The notes under the pieces: model-generated
Told to the model about the DNA's origin: nothing
Databases searched by the model: none
The model's input: only the letters and a program-made list of their open reading frames with translations
NCBI RefSeq assembly: GCF_965227725.1
Contig: NZ_CBDDGH010000001.1
Location: 62,001-126,000 of the forward strand
Origin: Shimia sp965227725
GTDB taxonomy: Bacteria > Pseudomonadota > Alphaproteobacteria > Rhodobacterales > Rhodobacteraceae
Length of the DNA stretch: 64,000 nucleotides
Direction of reading: 5' to 3'
Made by a program: the position numbers and the translations under genes
In this document: in pieces, positions 17,702 to 26,599 of the stretch
Numbering within the stretch: the first letter of the stretch is position 1
Layout of the letters: each line of letters opens with the position of its first letter

Positions 17702-18013
17702 GATCTTCCTCCCAGTTCACAGGCCCGGATGGGCAAGTCCCCCTCACTATGGCAGAGAAAACCGTTACAGAGTTGCACGTTTCTGCGAGAAAAGGTGAGC
17801 CGGCCATCAGCCACTGTCGCAAAATTTGCAAATTTGCAAAAACGCTAAATTTCTCAATTTTTCCTGCAAAAATTGGCGACTTTACTAAACTTTGCAATTT
17901 CAAAGCCCGAAAACTGGCCCGACAAATGCGATAATCTGTCCCGCTTTTTCGCCCCGGACTTGCCGCCACGGCAATACCTCCTCTATGGCTTTTGGCAGGA
18001 AGAGGAGGACCAC
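17702..18013. other. Divergent intergenic region between yceI and prpE
   Basis: This 312-base region is AT-rich at 17815-17935 and contains repeated TTTGCAAA-type elements (17825-17840, with a related CTTTGCAATTTCAAAG at about 17893-17910). The end next to prpE holds a strong Shine-Dalgarno, AGGAGG, at about 18003-18008. No small gene was found. Confidence 0.6.
17825..17840. promoter_or_regulatory. Candidate ScfR/PccR-type operator upstream of prpE
   Basis: Two TTTGCAAA palindromes stand directly side by side, preceded by a third partial copy (CGCAAAA at about 17818). In Rhodobacter sphaeroides the propionate regulator PccR, of the short-chain fatty acyl-CoA regulator family, binds paired TTTGCAAA elements. 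Here the site lies in front of propionyl-CoA synthetase, so propionate-responsive control is likely. The published pair, as I recall it, is spaced by four bases, unlike this one. Confidence 0.6.
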
Positions 18014-19906
18014 ATGTCATATCAAGACGTATACGAACGCTGGAAAAATGATCCGGAAGCTTTCTGGATGCAGGCGGCAGAAGCAATTGATTGGCATACG
18101 CCGCCCAGTAAGGCTCTGACAGACAAAGGTGACCATCTTTATGAGTGGTTCGCGGACGCAAAGGTCAACACCTGCTGGAACGCGGTGGACCGCCACGTCG
18201 AAGCCGGGCGCGGCGAGCAGACCGCCATCATCTATGACAGCCCGATCACCCACACCAAACGCGAAATCTCCTATGTTGAGCTGCGCAACCGTGTCGCCAC
18301 ACTCGCAGGCGCCCTGCGCGCCAAAGGCATTGAGAAAGGCGATCGCGTCATCATCTACATGCCGATGATCCCCGAGGCGCTGGAAGCCATGCTGGCCTGT
18401 GCCCGCTTGGGGGCCATCCATTCCGTGGTATTTGGCGGATTTGCCGCCAACGAACTTGCGGTGCGCATCGACGACGCCAAGCCCAAAGCCATCATCGCCG
18501 CCTCCTGCGGGTTGGAGCCGGGCCGCGTGGTGCATTACAAACCTCTGCTCGACGGCGCCATCGACCTCTCCACACACAAGCCCGATTTTTGCGTGATCCT
18601 CCAACGCGAACAAGAGGTGGCGCAGCTGGTCGAGGGGCGGGACGTCAACTGGCACGGCTTTCAGTATGGCGTGGAGCCGGCCGAATGTGTTCCGGTCGAA
18701 GGCAACCACCCCTCCTATATCCTCTACACCTCCGGCACCACAGGGCAGCCCAAAGGTGTGATCCGCCACACCGCAGGCCAGCTGGTCGCGCTGAACTGGA
18801 CCATGAAAAACATCTACAATGTCGACCCCGGCGATGTGTTCTGGGCGGCCTCCGATGTGGGCTGGGTCGTGGGCCACAGCTATATCTGCTACGCCCCTCT
18901 GATCCATGGCAACACCACCATTGTGTTTGAGGGCAAACCGGTTGGCACGCCGGATGCGGGCACCTTCTGGCGCGTGATTTCAGAGCACAACGTCAAGAGC
19001 TTCTTCACCGCCCCCACCGCCTTCCGCGCCGTGAAGCGTGAAGACCCAACAGGCGAATACGTCAAGAAATATGATCTCAGCTGCCTCGAGCAGGTCTATC
19101 TCGCGGGGGAACGCGCTGATCCGGACACCATCGTCTGGGCGCAGGAGCAACTGGGCGTGCCAATCGTGGACCACTGGTGGCAAACAGAGACCGGCTGGTC
19201 GATTGCCGCCAACCCGCTCGGCATCGAAGAGCTGCCCATCAAACTGGGGTCCCCAACCGTTCCCATGCCCGGATATGACGTCGAAATTCTGGACGAAGGC
19301 GGCCATCCCGTCGCGGCTGGCGAACTTGGCGCTATCGCCATCAAACTGCCCTTGCCTCCCGGCACGCTGCCCACCCTGTGGAATGCCGAAGAGCGCTTCA
19401 AATCCTCCTACCTCACCCACTTCCCGGGCTACTATGAGACCGGCGATGCGGGCATGAAGGATGAGGACGGCTACGTCTATATCATGGCGCGCACCGATGA
19501 CGTCATCAACGTCGCTGGGCACCGCCTCTCCACGGGTGGCATGGAAGAGGTGCTTGCAGAGCACCCGGATGTGGCGGAATGCGCGGTGATTGGCGTGGCG
19601 GATCAGCTCAAGGGCCAGATGCCCGTCGGTTTCCTCTGCCTCAACGCTGGCAGCGACCGCGCCCATGACGATGTGGTCAAAGAGGTTGTCGCTCTGGTGC
19701 GCCAGAAAATCGGCCCCGTTGCCGCCTTCAAGCTCGCGGTTGTGGTGGATCGTTTGCCCAAAACCCGCTCGGGCAAAATCCTGCGCGGCACCATGGTCTC
19801 CATCGCCGATGGCACAGACTGGAAAATGCCCGCCACCATCGACGATCCCGTCATCCTCGATGAAATCACCGAGGCCCTGAAAACCATAGGCTACGCATCC
19901 GCGTGA
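18014..19906 (+). CDS. prpE: Propionyl-CoA synthetase (acyl-CoA synthetase, PrpE type)
   Basis: The 630-residue AMP-forming ligase activates propionate (and probably other short acids) to acyl-CoA in the cytoplasm. The P-loop-like motif YTSGTTGQPKGVIRH is at about residue 240 and the adenylate motif WWQTETGWS at about 390. The acetylatable catalytic lysine lies in LPKTRSGKILRGTM near the C terminus. The N terminus MSYQDVYERWKNDPEAFW and the length favour PrpE over acetyl-CoA synthetase (about 650). An AGGAGG six bases before the ATG at 18014 fixes the start. The TTTGCAAA elements upstream support a propionate role. It is a single-gene unit ending in a strong terminator. Confidence 0.92.
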   Translation: MSYQDVYERWKNDPEAFWMQAAEAIDWHTPPSKALTDKGDHLYEWFADAKVNTCWNAVDRHVEAGRGEQTAIIYDSPITHTKREISYVELRNRVATLAGALRAKGIEKGDRVIIYMPMIPEALEAMLACARLGAIHSVVFGGFAANELAVRIDDAKPKAIIAASCGLEPGRVVHYKPLLDGAIDLSTHKPDFCVILQREQEVAQLVEGRDVNWHGFQYGVEPAECVPVEGNHPSYILYTSGTTGQPKGVIRHTAGQLVALNWTMKNIYNVDPGDVFWAASDVGWVVGHSYICYAPLIHGNTTIVFEGKPVGTPDAGTFWRVISEHNVKSFFTAPTAFRAVKREDPTGEYVKKYDLSCLEQVYLAGERADPDTIVWAQEQLGVPIVDHWWQTETGWSIAANPLGIEELPIKLGSPTVPMPGYDVEILDEGGHPVAAGELGAIAIKLPLPPGTLPTLWNAEERFKSSYLTHFPGYYETGDAGMKDEDGYVYIMARTDDVINVAGHRLSTGGMEEVLAEHPDVAECAVIGVADQLKGQMPVGFLCLNAGSDRAHDDVVKEVVALVRQKIGPVAAFKLAVVVDRLPKTRSGKILRGTMVSIADGTDWKMPATIDDPVILDEITEALKTIGYASA

Positions 19907-19916
19907 CCTGTGTCAG

Positions 19917-19948
19917 AGAGGCGCGCACCCCGCTCGCGCGCCTCTTTT
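19917..19948 (+). terminator. Rho-independent terminator of prpE
   Basis: AGAGGCGCGC pairs with GCGCGCCTCT and is followed by TTTTGTTT. It lies ten bases after the prpE stop and just before the convergent nadK stop. Confidence 0.85.
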
Positions 19949-19952
19949 GTTT

Positions 19953-20714
19953 CTAGACAAACTGTTCGCGAATAAGCCGCTCTTCGAGCCCATGGCCCGG
20001 GTCAAACAGAATGCGGTGCGCGATTTGGGCGTCCGAGCGGATTTCAACCCGCGACACATTCTCAATCGCGCGGCTGTCGGCATGGGCCATCACCGGGCGT
20101 TTCTGCGGCTCCAGAACATCAAAGGTCACTGCCGCAGATTTTGGCAGCAGCGCCCCGCGCCAGCGCCGCGGGCGGAACGGCGCAATCGCCGTCAGAGCAA
20201 GCACATCCGACCCGATGGGCAAAATGGGTCCGTGGGCTGAATAGTTGTAGGCTGTGGAACCCGCTGGGGTGCTGATCAATGCCCCGTCACAGACCAGCTC
20301 TTCCATGCGCAGACGCCCATCAATCGAAATCTTCAGCTTGGCCGCCTGTGGCCCTGCCCGCAGCAGCGAGACTTCGTTGATGGCGAGCGCTTCATGCACC
20401 GATCCGTCCGCAGCTGTGGCGCGCATCGCCAGCGGATTGAGCATCTCTTCTTCTGCGGCCCCCAGCCGCTCCAGCAGATCGCTTTCGGAATAGGCATTCA
20501 TCAAAAAGCCCACCGTGCCGCGGTTCATGCCGTAGACCGGCGCAGACATCGCCTGCGTCATGTGCAGGGCCTGAAGCATGAAACCATCCCCGCCAAGCGC
20601 GACAATCACATCCGCCTCCTCAGGCGCGACATTGCCGTAACGCCCGATCAGGGCCGCCCGTGCGGTCTGCGCAACTGGCGCATCGCTGGCCATAAAAGCG
20701 ATTCTTTCAGACAT
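19953..20714 (-). CDS. nadK: NAD kinase
   Basis: The 253-residue enzyme phosphorylates NAD to NADP. The defining motif ALGGDGFML is at residues 40-47, followed by NRGTVGFLMN. The conserved catalytic and substrate segment is around NEVSLLRAG and the Gly-rich TPAGSTAYNYSAHGPIL. Length is normal for the short alphaproteobacterial form. It reads towards prpE and shares a 194-base region with the rightward glyA gene upstream. NADPH demand from maeB next door is a plausible but unproven link. Confidence 0.95.
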   Translation of the reverse strand: MSERIAFMASDAPVAQTARAALIGRYGNVAPEEADVIVALGGDGFMLQALHMTQAMSAPVYGMNRGTVGFLMNAYSESDLLERLGAAEEEMLNPLAMRATAADGSVHEALAINEVSLLRAGPQAAKLKISIDGRLRMEELVCDGALISTPAGSTAYNYSAHGPILPIGSDVLALTAIAPFRPRRWRGALLPKSAAVTFDVLEPQKRPVMAHADSRAIENVSRVEIRSDAQIAHRILFDPGHGLEERLIREQFV

Positions 20715-20908
20715 CGTCGCTCATGCTCCCAACTCCCAAAAAGCAGGTTTCCCTGCGCCGCCAAAGGTTTCCGATAGCGACATATGTTTACCCCCTGCAC
20801 CATCTGCGGCGCTCAGGCAAGGTGTTGCGTCGCTTTGGGACCTTTCAAGCCGGGCATGTTTCCATTAGGAAACTCGCAACACGAACCGTTCAACAGGAGC
20901 AAACGTCC

Positions 20909-22201
20909 ATGAGCACCTCCCGTGATTCTGGCTTTTTCACAGAAACCCTCGCATCCCGCGACCCGGAGCTGTTTGGCTCCATCACCGATGAGCTGGCCCG
21001 CCAGCGCGACGAGATCGAACTGATCGCGTCTGAAAACATCGTGTCTGCGGCCGTTATGGAAGCGCAGGGCTCTGTGCTGACCAACAAATACGCAGAAGGC
21101 TACCCGGGCCGCCGCTACTATGGTGGCTGTCAGCACGTGGATGTGGCGGAAAACCTCGCCATCGACCGCGCAAAAGAGCTCTTTGGCGTTGAGTACGCAA
21201 ACGTACAGCCAAACTCCGGCTCCCAGGCCAACCAGGGTGTGTTCACCGCACTGCTGCAGCCTGGCGACACTATCCTCGGCATGTCCCTGGACGCAGGTGG
21301 CCACCTGACCCACGGCGCAAAACCAAACCAGTCCGGCAAATGGTTCAACGCGGTGCAGTACGGCGTGCGCAAGCAAGACAGCCTGCTGGACTACGATCAG
21401 GTTCAAGAGCTGGCCAACGAGCACAAGCCAAAGCTGATCATCGCAGGCGGTTCCGCCATCCCGCGTCAAATCGACTTCGCGAAGTTCCGTGAAATCGCGG
21501 ACTCCGTTGGCGCATACCTGATGGTCGACATGGCACACTTCGCTGGCCTCGTGGCCGCAGGTGAGCACCCCTCCCCATTCCCATATGCGGATGTAGCGAC
21601 CACCACGACCCACAAAACCCTGCGCGGCCCGCGCGGCGGCATGATCGTGACCAACGATGAGGCAATTGCCAAGAAAGTGAACTCCGCGATCTTCCCCGGC
21701 ATTCAGGGTGGCCCGCTGATGCATGTGATCGCAGGCAAAGCCGCCGCCTTTGGCGAAGCGCTGCGTCCTGAGTTCAAAGCCTACCAGAAGCAGGTTCGCG
21801 CCAACGCTGTGGCACTGGCGGATCAGCTGGTCAAAGGTGGTCTGGACATCGTCACCGGTGGCACCGACACCCACGTGATGCTGGTCGACCTGCGCCCCAA
21901 AGGTGTGAAAGGCAACGCCACCGAGAAAGCTCTCGGCCGCGCGCACATCACCTGCAACAAAAACGGCATCCCGTTTGACCCTGAAAAGCCAATGGTCACC
22001 TCCGGCATCCGTCTGGGTACCCCAGCCGGCACCACCCGTGGCTTTGGCGAGGAAGAGTTCCGCGCGATTGCTGACATGATTGTGGAAGTGGTCGACGGTC
22101 TGGCCGCCAATGGCGAAGAGGGCAACGGCGAAGTGGAAGAGGCTGTGAAAGCCAAAGTGGCAGATCTCTGCGCACGCTTCCCACTCTACCCGAACCTCTA
22201 A
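20909..22201 (+). CDS. glyA: Serine hydroxymethyltransferase
   Basis: The 430-residue PLP enzyme interconverts serine and glycine with tetrahydrofolate. The PLP lysine lies in ATTTTHKTLRGPRGG and the N-terminal region shows EIELIASENIVSAAV and AEGYPGRRYYGGCQHVD. The frame is open 62 codons further upstream, but the ATG at 20909 gives the usual N terminus (MSTSRDSGFFTETLASRDP) and has AGGAG 13 bases before it. I found no convincing glycine riboswitch in the leader. A strong terminator ends the unit. Confidence 0.97.
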   Translation: MSTSRDSGFFTETLASRDPELFGSITDELARQRDEIELIASENIVSAAVMEAQGSVLTNKYAEGYPGRRYYGGCQHVDVAENLAIDRAKELFGVEYANVQPNSGSQANQGVFTALLQPGDTILGMSLDAGGHLTHGAKPNQSGKWFNAVQYGVRKQDSLLDYDQVQELANEHKPKLIIAGGSAIPRQIDFAKFREIADSVGAYLMVDMAHFAGLVAAGEHPSPFPYADVATTTTHKTLRGPRGGMIVTNDEAIAKKVNSAIFPGIQGGPLMHVIAGKAAAFGEALRPEFKAYQKQVRANAVALADQLVKGGLDIVTGGTDTHVMLVDLRPKGVKGNATEKALGRAHITCNKNGIPFDPEKPMVTSGIRLGTPAGTTRGFGEEEFRAIADMIVEVVDGLAANGEEGNGEVEEAVKAKVADLCARFPLYPNL

Positions 22202-22222
22202 GCCCAGCGCTTAGCGAAAAAT

Positions 22223-22261
22223 ATAGCCGCCGCAGACACCCTCTGCGGCGGCTATTTTTTT
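22223..22261 (+). terminator. Rho-independent terminator of glyA, possibly bidirectional
   Basis: ATAGCCGCCGCAGA pairs with TCTGCGGCGGCTAT across five bases and is followed by TTTTTTTG. On the other strand the hairpin is followed by ATTTTTC, so it could also end the convergent nor/nnrS transcript. Confidence 0.9.
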
Positions 22262-22274
22262 GTGGGAAGGGCCA

Positions 22275-23468
22275 CTAACCTTCTTTGCGCGGTTTTGGCC
22301 GCATCAGCGCAGCGCCATAGCACAGCGCAAATCCGCCAAATGCCGCAACCCAAAGCACGGCGGAAATCTCCAGAAACACAGGCACTTCGCCCGCCAGCCA
22401 CCGTGCGATGACGGAGCCAAAGAGGCTAAGATAGATCGCAAGTGTGGGCCCATCCGCTTTCAACGCGCGCCCAGTATGGCCCAGCGTCGCCCGCGTCATG
22501 ACCGCCAAGGTCATTGCCCCGATCGCACCTGCCATCCATATGTGTTGCGCGGCAGCCTGCCTTGCCCCGCCTCCCAGAATGGAGACTCCCAACGCCAAGG
22601 CTCCCAGCGGGATCAGAGCATAGGAAGCATGCAGCACCGACAGCAACGGTTCAGCCAGCGTATGCGTGCCTTTCCAACGCCAGAGGCGCGCCACATGCAG
22701 CAGTGCCAAACCGATCAACAGCCCATCTACGCCAGCCTCCTCTGGCCAAAAACTCCAAAGCAGAAGCACCGCAACCGTTGTCAGCAGTACAAACTTGTCA
22801 AAGCGCGGCATCGGAGGTGCGGGGCGCACATCGCTGCCCTGCTTGACCAACCAGTTGCGCGTGAACGATGGCACGATGCGCCCACCGATCACGACAATCA
22901 TCATCACAGAGGTCGCGAGACCCAAACGAAGGCCCAGCCCCTGCGCGGCAAAGCCGTCCACCAGCGCCTCAAGGTGAAACACCCCATTCGCAAGCGTGAA
23001 AACGGCCAGCATCGCCAGTACAATCAGGTTGCGCCAATTCTGACCAGAAATGATCTCTCGCAAAATCACGCCGCCCAAAACGATGGGAAAAGCCAGATCA
23101 ACAGCGGCAGCGCCCCCTAGGGGTAAGCTTGCCGAGAAAAGCACTGCCAAGCGCCCTGCTCCCCAAAGCGCAAACAACCCACCCAGCCGCCAGCCCACCA
23201 GAGGCAAACGCCCTGTCCAATTTGGCACCGCGGTGAGCAGAAACCCCGCCAAGATCGCGCCAAGATAGCCAAAAAGAAATTCATGTGCATGCCATGTCAC
23301 CGGGTCAAAGCGTGACGGCAGCTCCACGGCGCCGCTCAGCGCGGCAATCCAGACCGGCATCGCAAGCGCCGCCCACAGCGCGCCAAACAGAAAGAACGGG
23401 CGAAACCCATAGCTCAGCAACGCCGGTCCCGACCAGCGGCGCATTTGTTCAGAAGAAGACAGGGCCAT
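22275..23468 (-). CDS. nnrS: NnrS family heme- and copper-containing membrane protein
   Basis: A 397-residue integral membrane protein with about 12 hydrophobic segments, which fits NnrS, a protein that protects cells against nitric oxide stress and is often made with nitric oxide reductase. Family features include LLSYGFRPFFLFGALWA near the N terminus, WHAHEFLFGYLGAILAGFLL with its conserved His pair, GGRIVPSFTRNWL and MTRATLGHTGR. It is the last gene of the leftward nor operon, 30 bases after the 79-residue membrane gene. Co-transcription under NnrR control is the simplest reading. Confidence 0.9.
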   Translation of the reverse strand: MALSSSEQMRRWSGPALLSYGFRPFFLFGALWAALAMPVWIAALSGAVELPSRFDPVTWHAHEFLFGYLGAILAGFLLTAVPNWTGRLPLVGWRLGGLFALWGAGRLAVLFSASLPLGGAAAVDLAFPIVLGGVILREIISGQNWRNLIVLAMLAVFTLANGVFHLEALVDGFAAQGLGLRLGLATSVMMIVVIGGRIVPSFTRNWLVKQGSDVRPAPPMPRFDKFVLLTTVAVLLLWSFWPEEAGVDGLLIGLALLHVARLWRWKGTHTLAEPLLSVLHASYALIPLGALALGVSILGGGARQAAAQHIWMAGAIGAMTLAVMTRATLGHTGRALKADGPTLAIYLSLFGSVIARWLAGEVPVFLEISAVLWVAAFGGFALCYGAALMRPKPRKEG

Positions 23469-23498
23469 GTTGCGGCCTCCTTATGTGTGAGATGGCGC

Positions 23499-23738
23499 TC
23501 AACGCGCATCCGTGCCGTCGGCCACATCCATCAGATGGCGAATGTGGCGGGCAAAGTACCATGTCGCAGGCGCACCAATCAGCGCGCCAAGCAAGATCGA
23601 AAGGCCGGTCGATACCACCGGACCACCTACCCAGCTGAAGATCAAAGATAGGAAAAACACGTTCACTGCTGCGGCCCCTGCCCCCAACGGGTACAGCGCC
23701 AGCGCAATTCTCTGTGTTGACCAGCCCGCTTGTGTCAT
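23499..23738 (-). CDS. Small two-span membrane protein of the nor operon, possibly NnrT-like
   Basis: A 79-residue protein with two hydrophobic stretches (about 9-30, containing ALALYPLGAGAAAVNVFFL, and 35-58, containing GLSILLGALIGAPATWYFA) and a charged C terminus. The ATG at 23738 is preferred to one six codons upstream because it overlaps the stop of the preceding 57-residue gene (ATGA), the usual coupling in this operon. Position between norD and nnrS suggests a role in assembly or activity of nitric oxide reductase. It might be the gene called nnrT in Rhodobacter, but I cannot confirm that from memory. It is too short to resemble NorE. Confidence 0.75.
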   Translation of the reverse strand: MTQAGWSTQRIALALYPLGAGAAAVNVFFLSLIFSWVGGPVVSTGLSILLGALIGAPATWYFARHIRHLMDVADGTDAR

Positions 23739-23908
23739 CGCCGCGACACCAGCCATTGCACCGCAGCCATGGACGCAACCAGCGTCAGGCAGGCCAGCGC
23801 ATACCAGAACTCCGCTGTGGCAGATTGCGCCTGCGGAATCGGGCGGTCAAACGCCTCTGCCATTGCAGGCGAAGCCATCAATGCAAAAAGAGCGACAGAA
23901 TGTTTCAT
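23735..23908 (-). CDS. Very small exported or membrane protein of the nor operon (57 residues)
   Basis: The gene begins with ATG at 23908, one base after the norD stop, has AGGAG nine bases upstream inside norD, and ends in TGA overlapping the next start. Its product starts like a signal peptide (MKHSVALFALMASPAMAEA). A short polar stretch (FDRPIPQAQSATAE) follows, then one hydrophobic span (FWYALACLTLVASMAAVQWL) and a basic end, VSRR. With cleavage the mature protein would be about 40 residues. Its position and single span recall NorF, but similarity is too weak to name it. Tight coupling on both sides argues strongly that it is translated. Confidence 0.75.
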   Translation of the reverse strand: MKHSVALFALMASPAMAEAFDRPIPQAQSATAEFWYALACLTLVASMAAVQWLVSRR

Positions 23909-23909
23909 C

Positions 23910-25802
23910 TCAAGTCTCCTGTGTCAGATTGCGGTAAATGTCGGGCAATGCGCGCGACAGTCGCATCGGGTTTGGCAATAGCGTGAAGCCGCCGCGCCCA
24001 AAGATGCGGGCAAACCAATCCTGGCCGTCTTCATCAATGATCACACCATGCAGGTTCAGCCCTATGTCTCGCGCTTCCCGCACGGCCATATGGCTGTCTT
24101 CAATGCCATGCTGCCCCTCGTAGTGATCGAGATCGTTGGGCTTGCCATCGGTCAGCACGATCAACAGCTTATGGGCGCTCGGCTCCTCAGCCAGCTGCGC
24201 GGTCACATGCCGTATCGCGGCCCCTAGCCGCGTAAAGTGTCCGGGCCGCAGCGCGCCTATGTTGTCGGTCATTTCACGGGTCATCGGCGTCTCAAAATCC
24301 TTGCAACGCGTCAAAAACACCCGATCCCGGCGCAGGGAGGAAAAGCCCCAGATGCCGATCCGGTCACCGGCAGCATCCACACCCACGGCCAAAGCGGCCA
24401 TGGCTTGACGGGCCACTTCAATAACGCTGGTGTCGCCAATCGCTGCCTCAGTCGAGCGGGACACATCAATCAAGAAGGCAACCGAGACATCGCGTTCAAC
24501 TTTGCGCGCAGCCTGCCAGATGCGATCAGAGCCACGCCCCATGGCTGCAAGATCCGCCTTTGCCGTCAGCACAGCCTCCAGATCCAGCTCGTTGCCGTCG
24601 ATTTGGCGGGCCTGCAAAATCCGGCGCGGTCGCAAGGCTTCAAACTGCCTGCGCACCTCGCGCACTGTGCGTGCATGGGGAATGAATTCGGTACCGTCAG
24701 GCTGCGCGAGCGCTTCCAGCACACGGCAGTGATCCTTCATATAGCTGCGCGCCCGGTGGTTCCATTCGTCATAGGTATGCACACCAGCAAGCGCCTCATG
24801 ATCCGCATCCGCGGGGGACAGGTCGAGGTGCAGGCGCAAGCGCGTTGCCGCCTTGCGATTTTGTTTGGACAGAGTGATGCGATCCTGATCATCCGCGGCT
24901 TTCTGTGCGTTTTCGTCGTCATCATCATCCACACTGCGGTTGATGTTCATCGACTCCACCCAGGACAGGATGGATTCAAAACGGTGAATGATAAAACTGT
25001 CCTTACGGCTTTGCTGTTCCTGATCTTTGCGCTCACCAGCTTTGCGTTTTGAATAGACCGCTGCCGTTGGCGGGGCCTTATCCGCAGCGTCTTCCTCGCC
25101 AGCCGCCGCACCTGTGCCGGGGGCCGCAAAACGCAGCCAAATTGGTACTGGCGCAAAGGGCATATAGCCCCGCGTTGCCACACCAGCTTCCAGAGTGGCC
25201 TGTGTGCCGCACAGCTGATCGCGGATAGCCTGCTCAAGGGCGGCCTCCTGCGCGGGGCGGGCAACCTCGGGCCGCATACTCAGGCAATACCGCGCCATCT
25301 GGGCATAGCCCTTGCGCAATCCTGGGCAGGCCTCAAAAGCGGCATCTGCGGCCTGCACATTTGCCCGAATTTGCGCGCAATCAAGTGCGGCACCATCGCC
25401 AGAGAATGTGTTTGGCGTGATGTCTGCCTTGGCCGCCAGCGCGGTCAGCCAGAAATAGGCCGCGCGGTTCAACCACTTCTCGGGAAAGACTGCGATCTGT
25501 GGCGGCAGTGCCAGACGCTCGCCATCAAAACGCGCCACATATTCCTGTTCGCGCTCCGCACCCAACTTGCGGCGCAGCGGACGGCGATGCCGCATCACTG
25601 TTGCAGCGGCCTCCCCCAGTTCCACTGCCGCATCGCCCCCCAGCGCACGGAACAGAACCGCAAGACTTGGGCGCACAGACGCCAACGTGACCGCCGCCTC
25701 CGGATAATGTGCCTCCGCACCCAATCCGCTGGCCATCTCATGCCAGAGGTTGCCCACGGTCTCTTCCGGCTCCATCAAATCGAGAAGTCGCATACCGCTC
25801 AC
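23910..25802 (-). CDS. norD: Nitric oxide reductase activation protein NorD
   Basis: A 630-residue cytoplasmic protein that, with NorQ, matures the NorCB complex. Its C-terminal third is a von Willebrand A domain with the metal-binding pattern D-x-S-x-S in VAFLIDVSRSTEAAIGD and a later LLIVLTDGKPND. An acidic patch (DDDDENAQ) lies mid-protein. The first codon is probably GTG at 25802, overlapping the norQ stop (GTGA); an ATG three codons on is the alternative. This AAA-plus-VWA pairing resembles MoxR/CoxE systems that insert metals or remodel complexes. Length is usual for NorD. Confidence 0.93.
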   Translation of the reverse strand: MSGMRLLDLMEPEETVGNLWHEMASGLGAEAHYPEAAVTLASVRPSLAVLFRALGGDAAVELGEAAATVMRHRRPLRRKLGAEREQEYVARFDGERLALPPQIAVFPEKWLNRAAYFWLTALAAKADITPNTFSGDGAALDCAQIRANVQAADAAFEACPGLRKGYAQMARYCLSMRPEVARPAQEAALEQAIRDQLCGTQATLEAGVATRGYMPFAPVPIWLRFAAPGTGAAAGEEDAADKAPPTAAVYSKRKAGERKDQEQQSRKDSFIIHRFESILSWVESMNINRSVDDDDDENAQKAADDQDRITLSKQNRKAATRLRLHLDLSPADADHEALAGVHTYDEWNHRARSYMKDHCRVLEALAQPDGTEFIPHARTVREVRRQFEALRPRRILQARQIDGNELDLEAVLTAKADLAAMGRGSDRIWQAARKVERDVSVAFLIDVSRSTEAAIGDTSVIEVARQAMAALAVGVDAAGDRIGIWGFSSLRRDRVFLTRCKDFETPMTREMTDNIGALRPGHFTRLGAAIRHVTAQLAEEPSAHKLLIVLTDGKPNDLDHYEGQHGIEDSHMAVREARDIGLNLHGVIIDEDGQDWFARIFGRGGFTLLPNPMRLSRALPDIYRNLTQET

Positions 25803-26599
25803 CCGTAGATCGTTGCAACCAGATCCCTGAGGGACTGCTGCACATCTGGCTCATCACTCAAAGGTTCAATGATCGCCGCCTCAAGCGCGCGATCCACGCC
25901 CATGCCTCCCGCCATCAGGCTGGCGGCATAGATCAGCAAACGGGTCGAAACGCCTTCCTCAAGATCCATGCCGGAGAGCTTCCGGATATGCCCGGCAAGC
26001 CGCACCAAGGGCGCGACCCGCCCCACTTCCAGACGGCTTTCCTGTGCAACAACCGAGATTTCGGTTTCCGCATCCGGAAAGTCAAAGGAGATAGACAGAA
26101 AGCGTTGGCGTGTAGACGGCTTCAACCGCTTAAGCACGTTCTGATAGCCAGGGTTGTAGCTGGCGACCAACATAAAGTCCTTTGGCGCCACCAGCTCCTC
26201 TCCGGTACGGTCGATCATCAATGTGCGCCGCGAGTCTGTGAGCGGGTGAAGCACCACGGTCACGTCTTTACGGGCCTCGACCACCTCATCAAGGTAACAG
26301 ATCCCGCCCTCGCGCACCGCGCGTGTCAGCGGTCCATCGACCCAGACAGTCTCACCCCCTTTGAGCAAATAACGCCCGATCAAATCTGCCGCAGAGAGAT
26401 CATCATGGCAGGCCACCGTATAAAGCGGCTTGCCTAGTTTGGCGGCCATGTGCTCAACAAAGCGGGTTTTGCCGCAGCCGGTCGGCCCCTTCAAAAGAAG
26501 GGGCAAACCATTGTCATAAGCGGTCTCAAACAGATCGCACTCACGGCCGGTTTCTTGATAAAACGGCAGCGAAGGAACAGTTGCGATATTCATACTCAT
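25799..26599 (-). CDS. norQ: Nitric oxide reductase activation ATPase NorQ
   Basis: The 266-residue MoxR-family AAA+ ATPase works with NorD to activate nitric oxide reductase, probably by assisting iron insertion. Walker A is GPTGCGKTRFVEH (residues 38-50), Walker B ICYLDEVVEA, and the sensor-like region FMLVASYNPGYQNVLKRL. Its ATG overlaps the norB stop (ATGA) and its stop overlaps the norD start. Length is normal for NorQ (about 265). Confidence 0.95.
   Translation of the reverse strand: MSMNIATVPSLPFYQETGRECDLFETAYDNGLPLLLKGPTGCGKTRFVEHMAAKLGKPLYTVACHDDLSAADLIGRYLLKGGETVWVDGPLTRAVREGGICYLDEVVEARKDVTVVLHPLTDSRRTLMIDRTGEELVAPKDFMLVASYNPGYQNVLKRLKPSTRQRFLSISFDFPDAETEISVVAQESRLEVGRVAPLVRLAGHIRKLSGMDLEEGVSTRLLIYAASLMAGGMGVDRALEAAIIEPLSDEPDVQQSLRDLVATIYG

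Noticed and set aside
20715..20908. Glycine riboswitch in the glyA leader
   Set aside because: No aptamer-like conserved core or paired helices could be recognised by eye.
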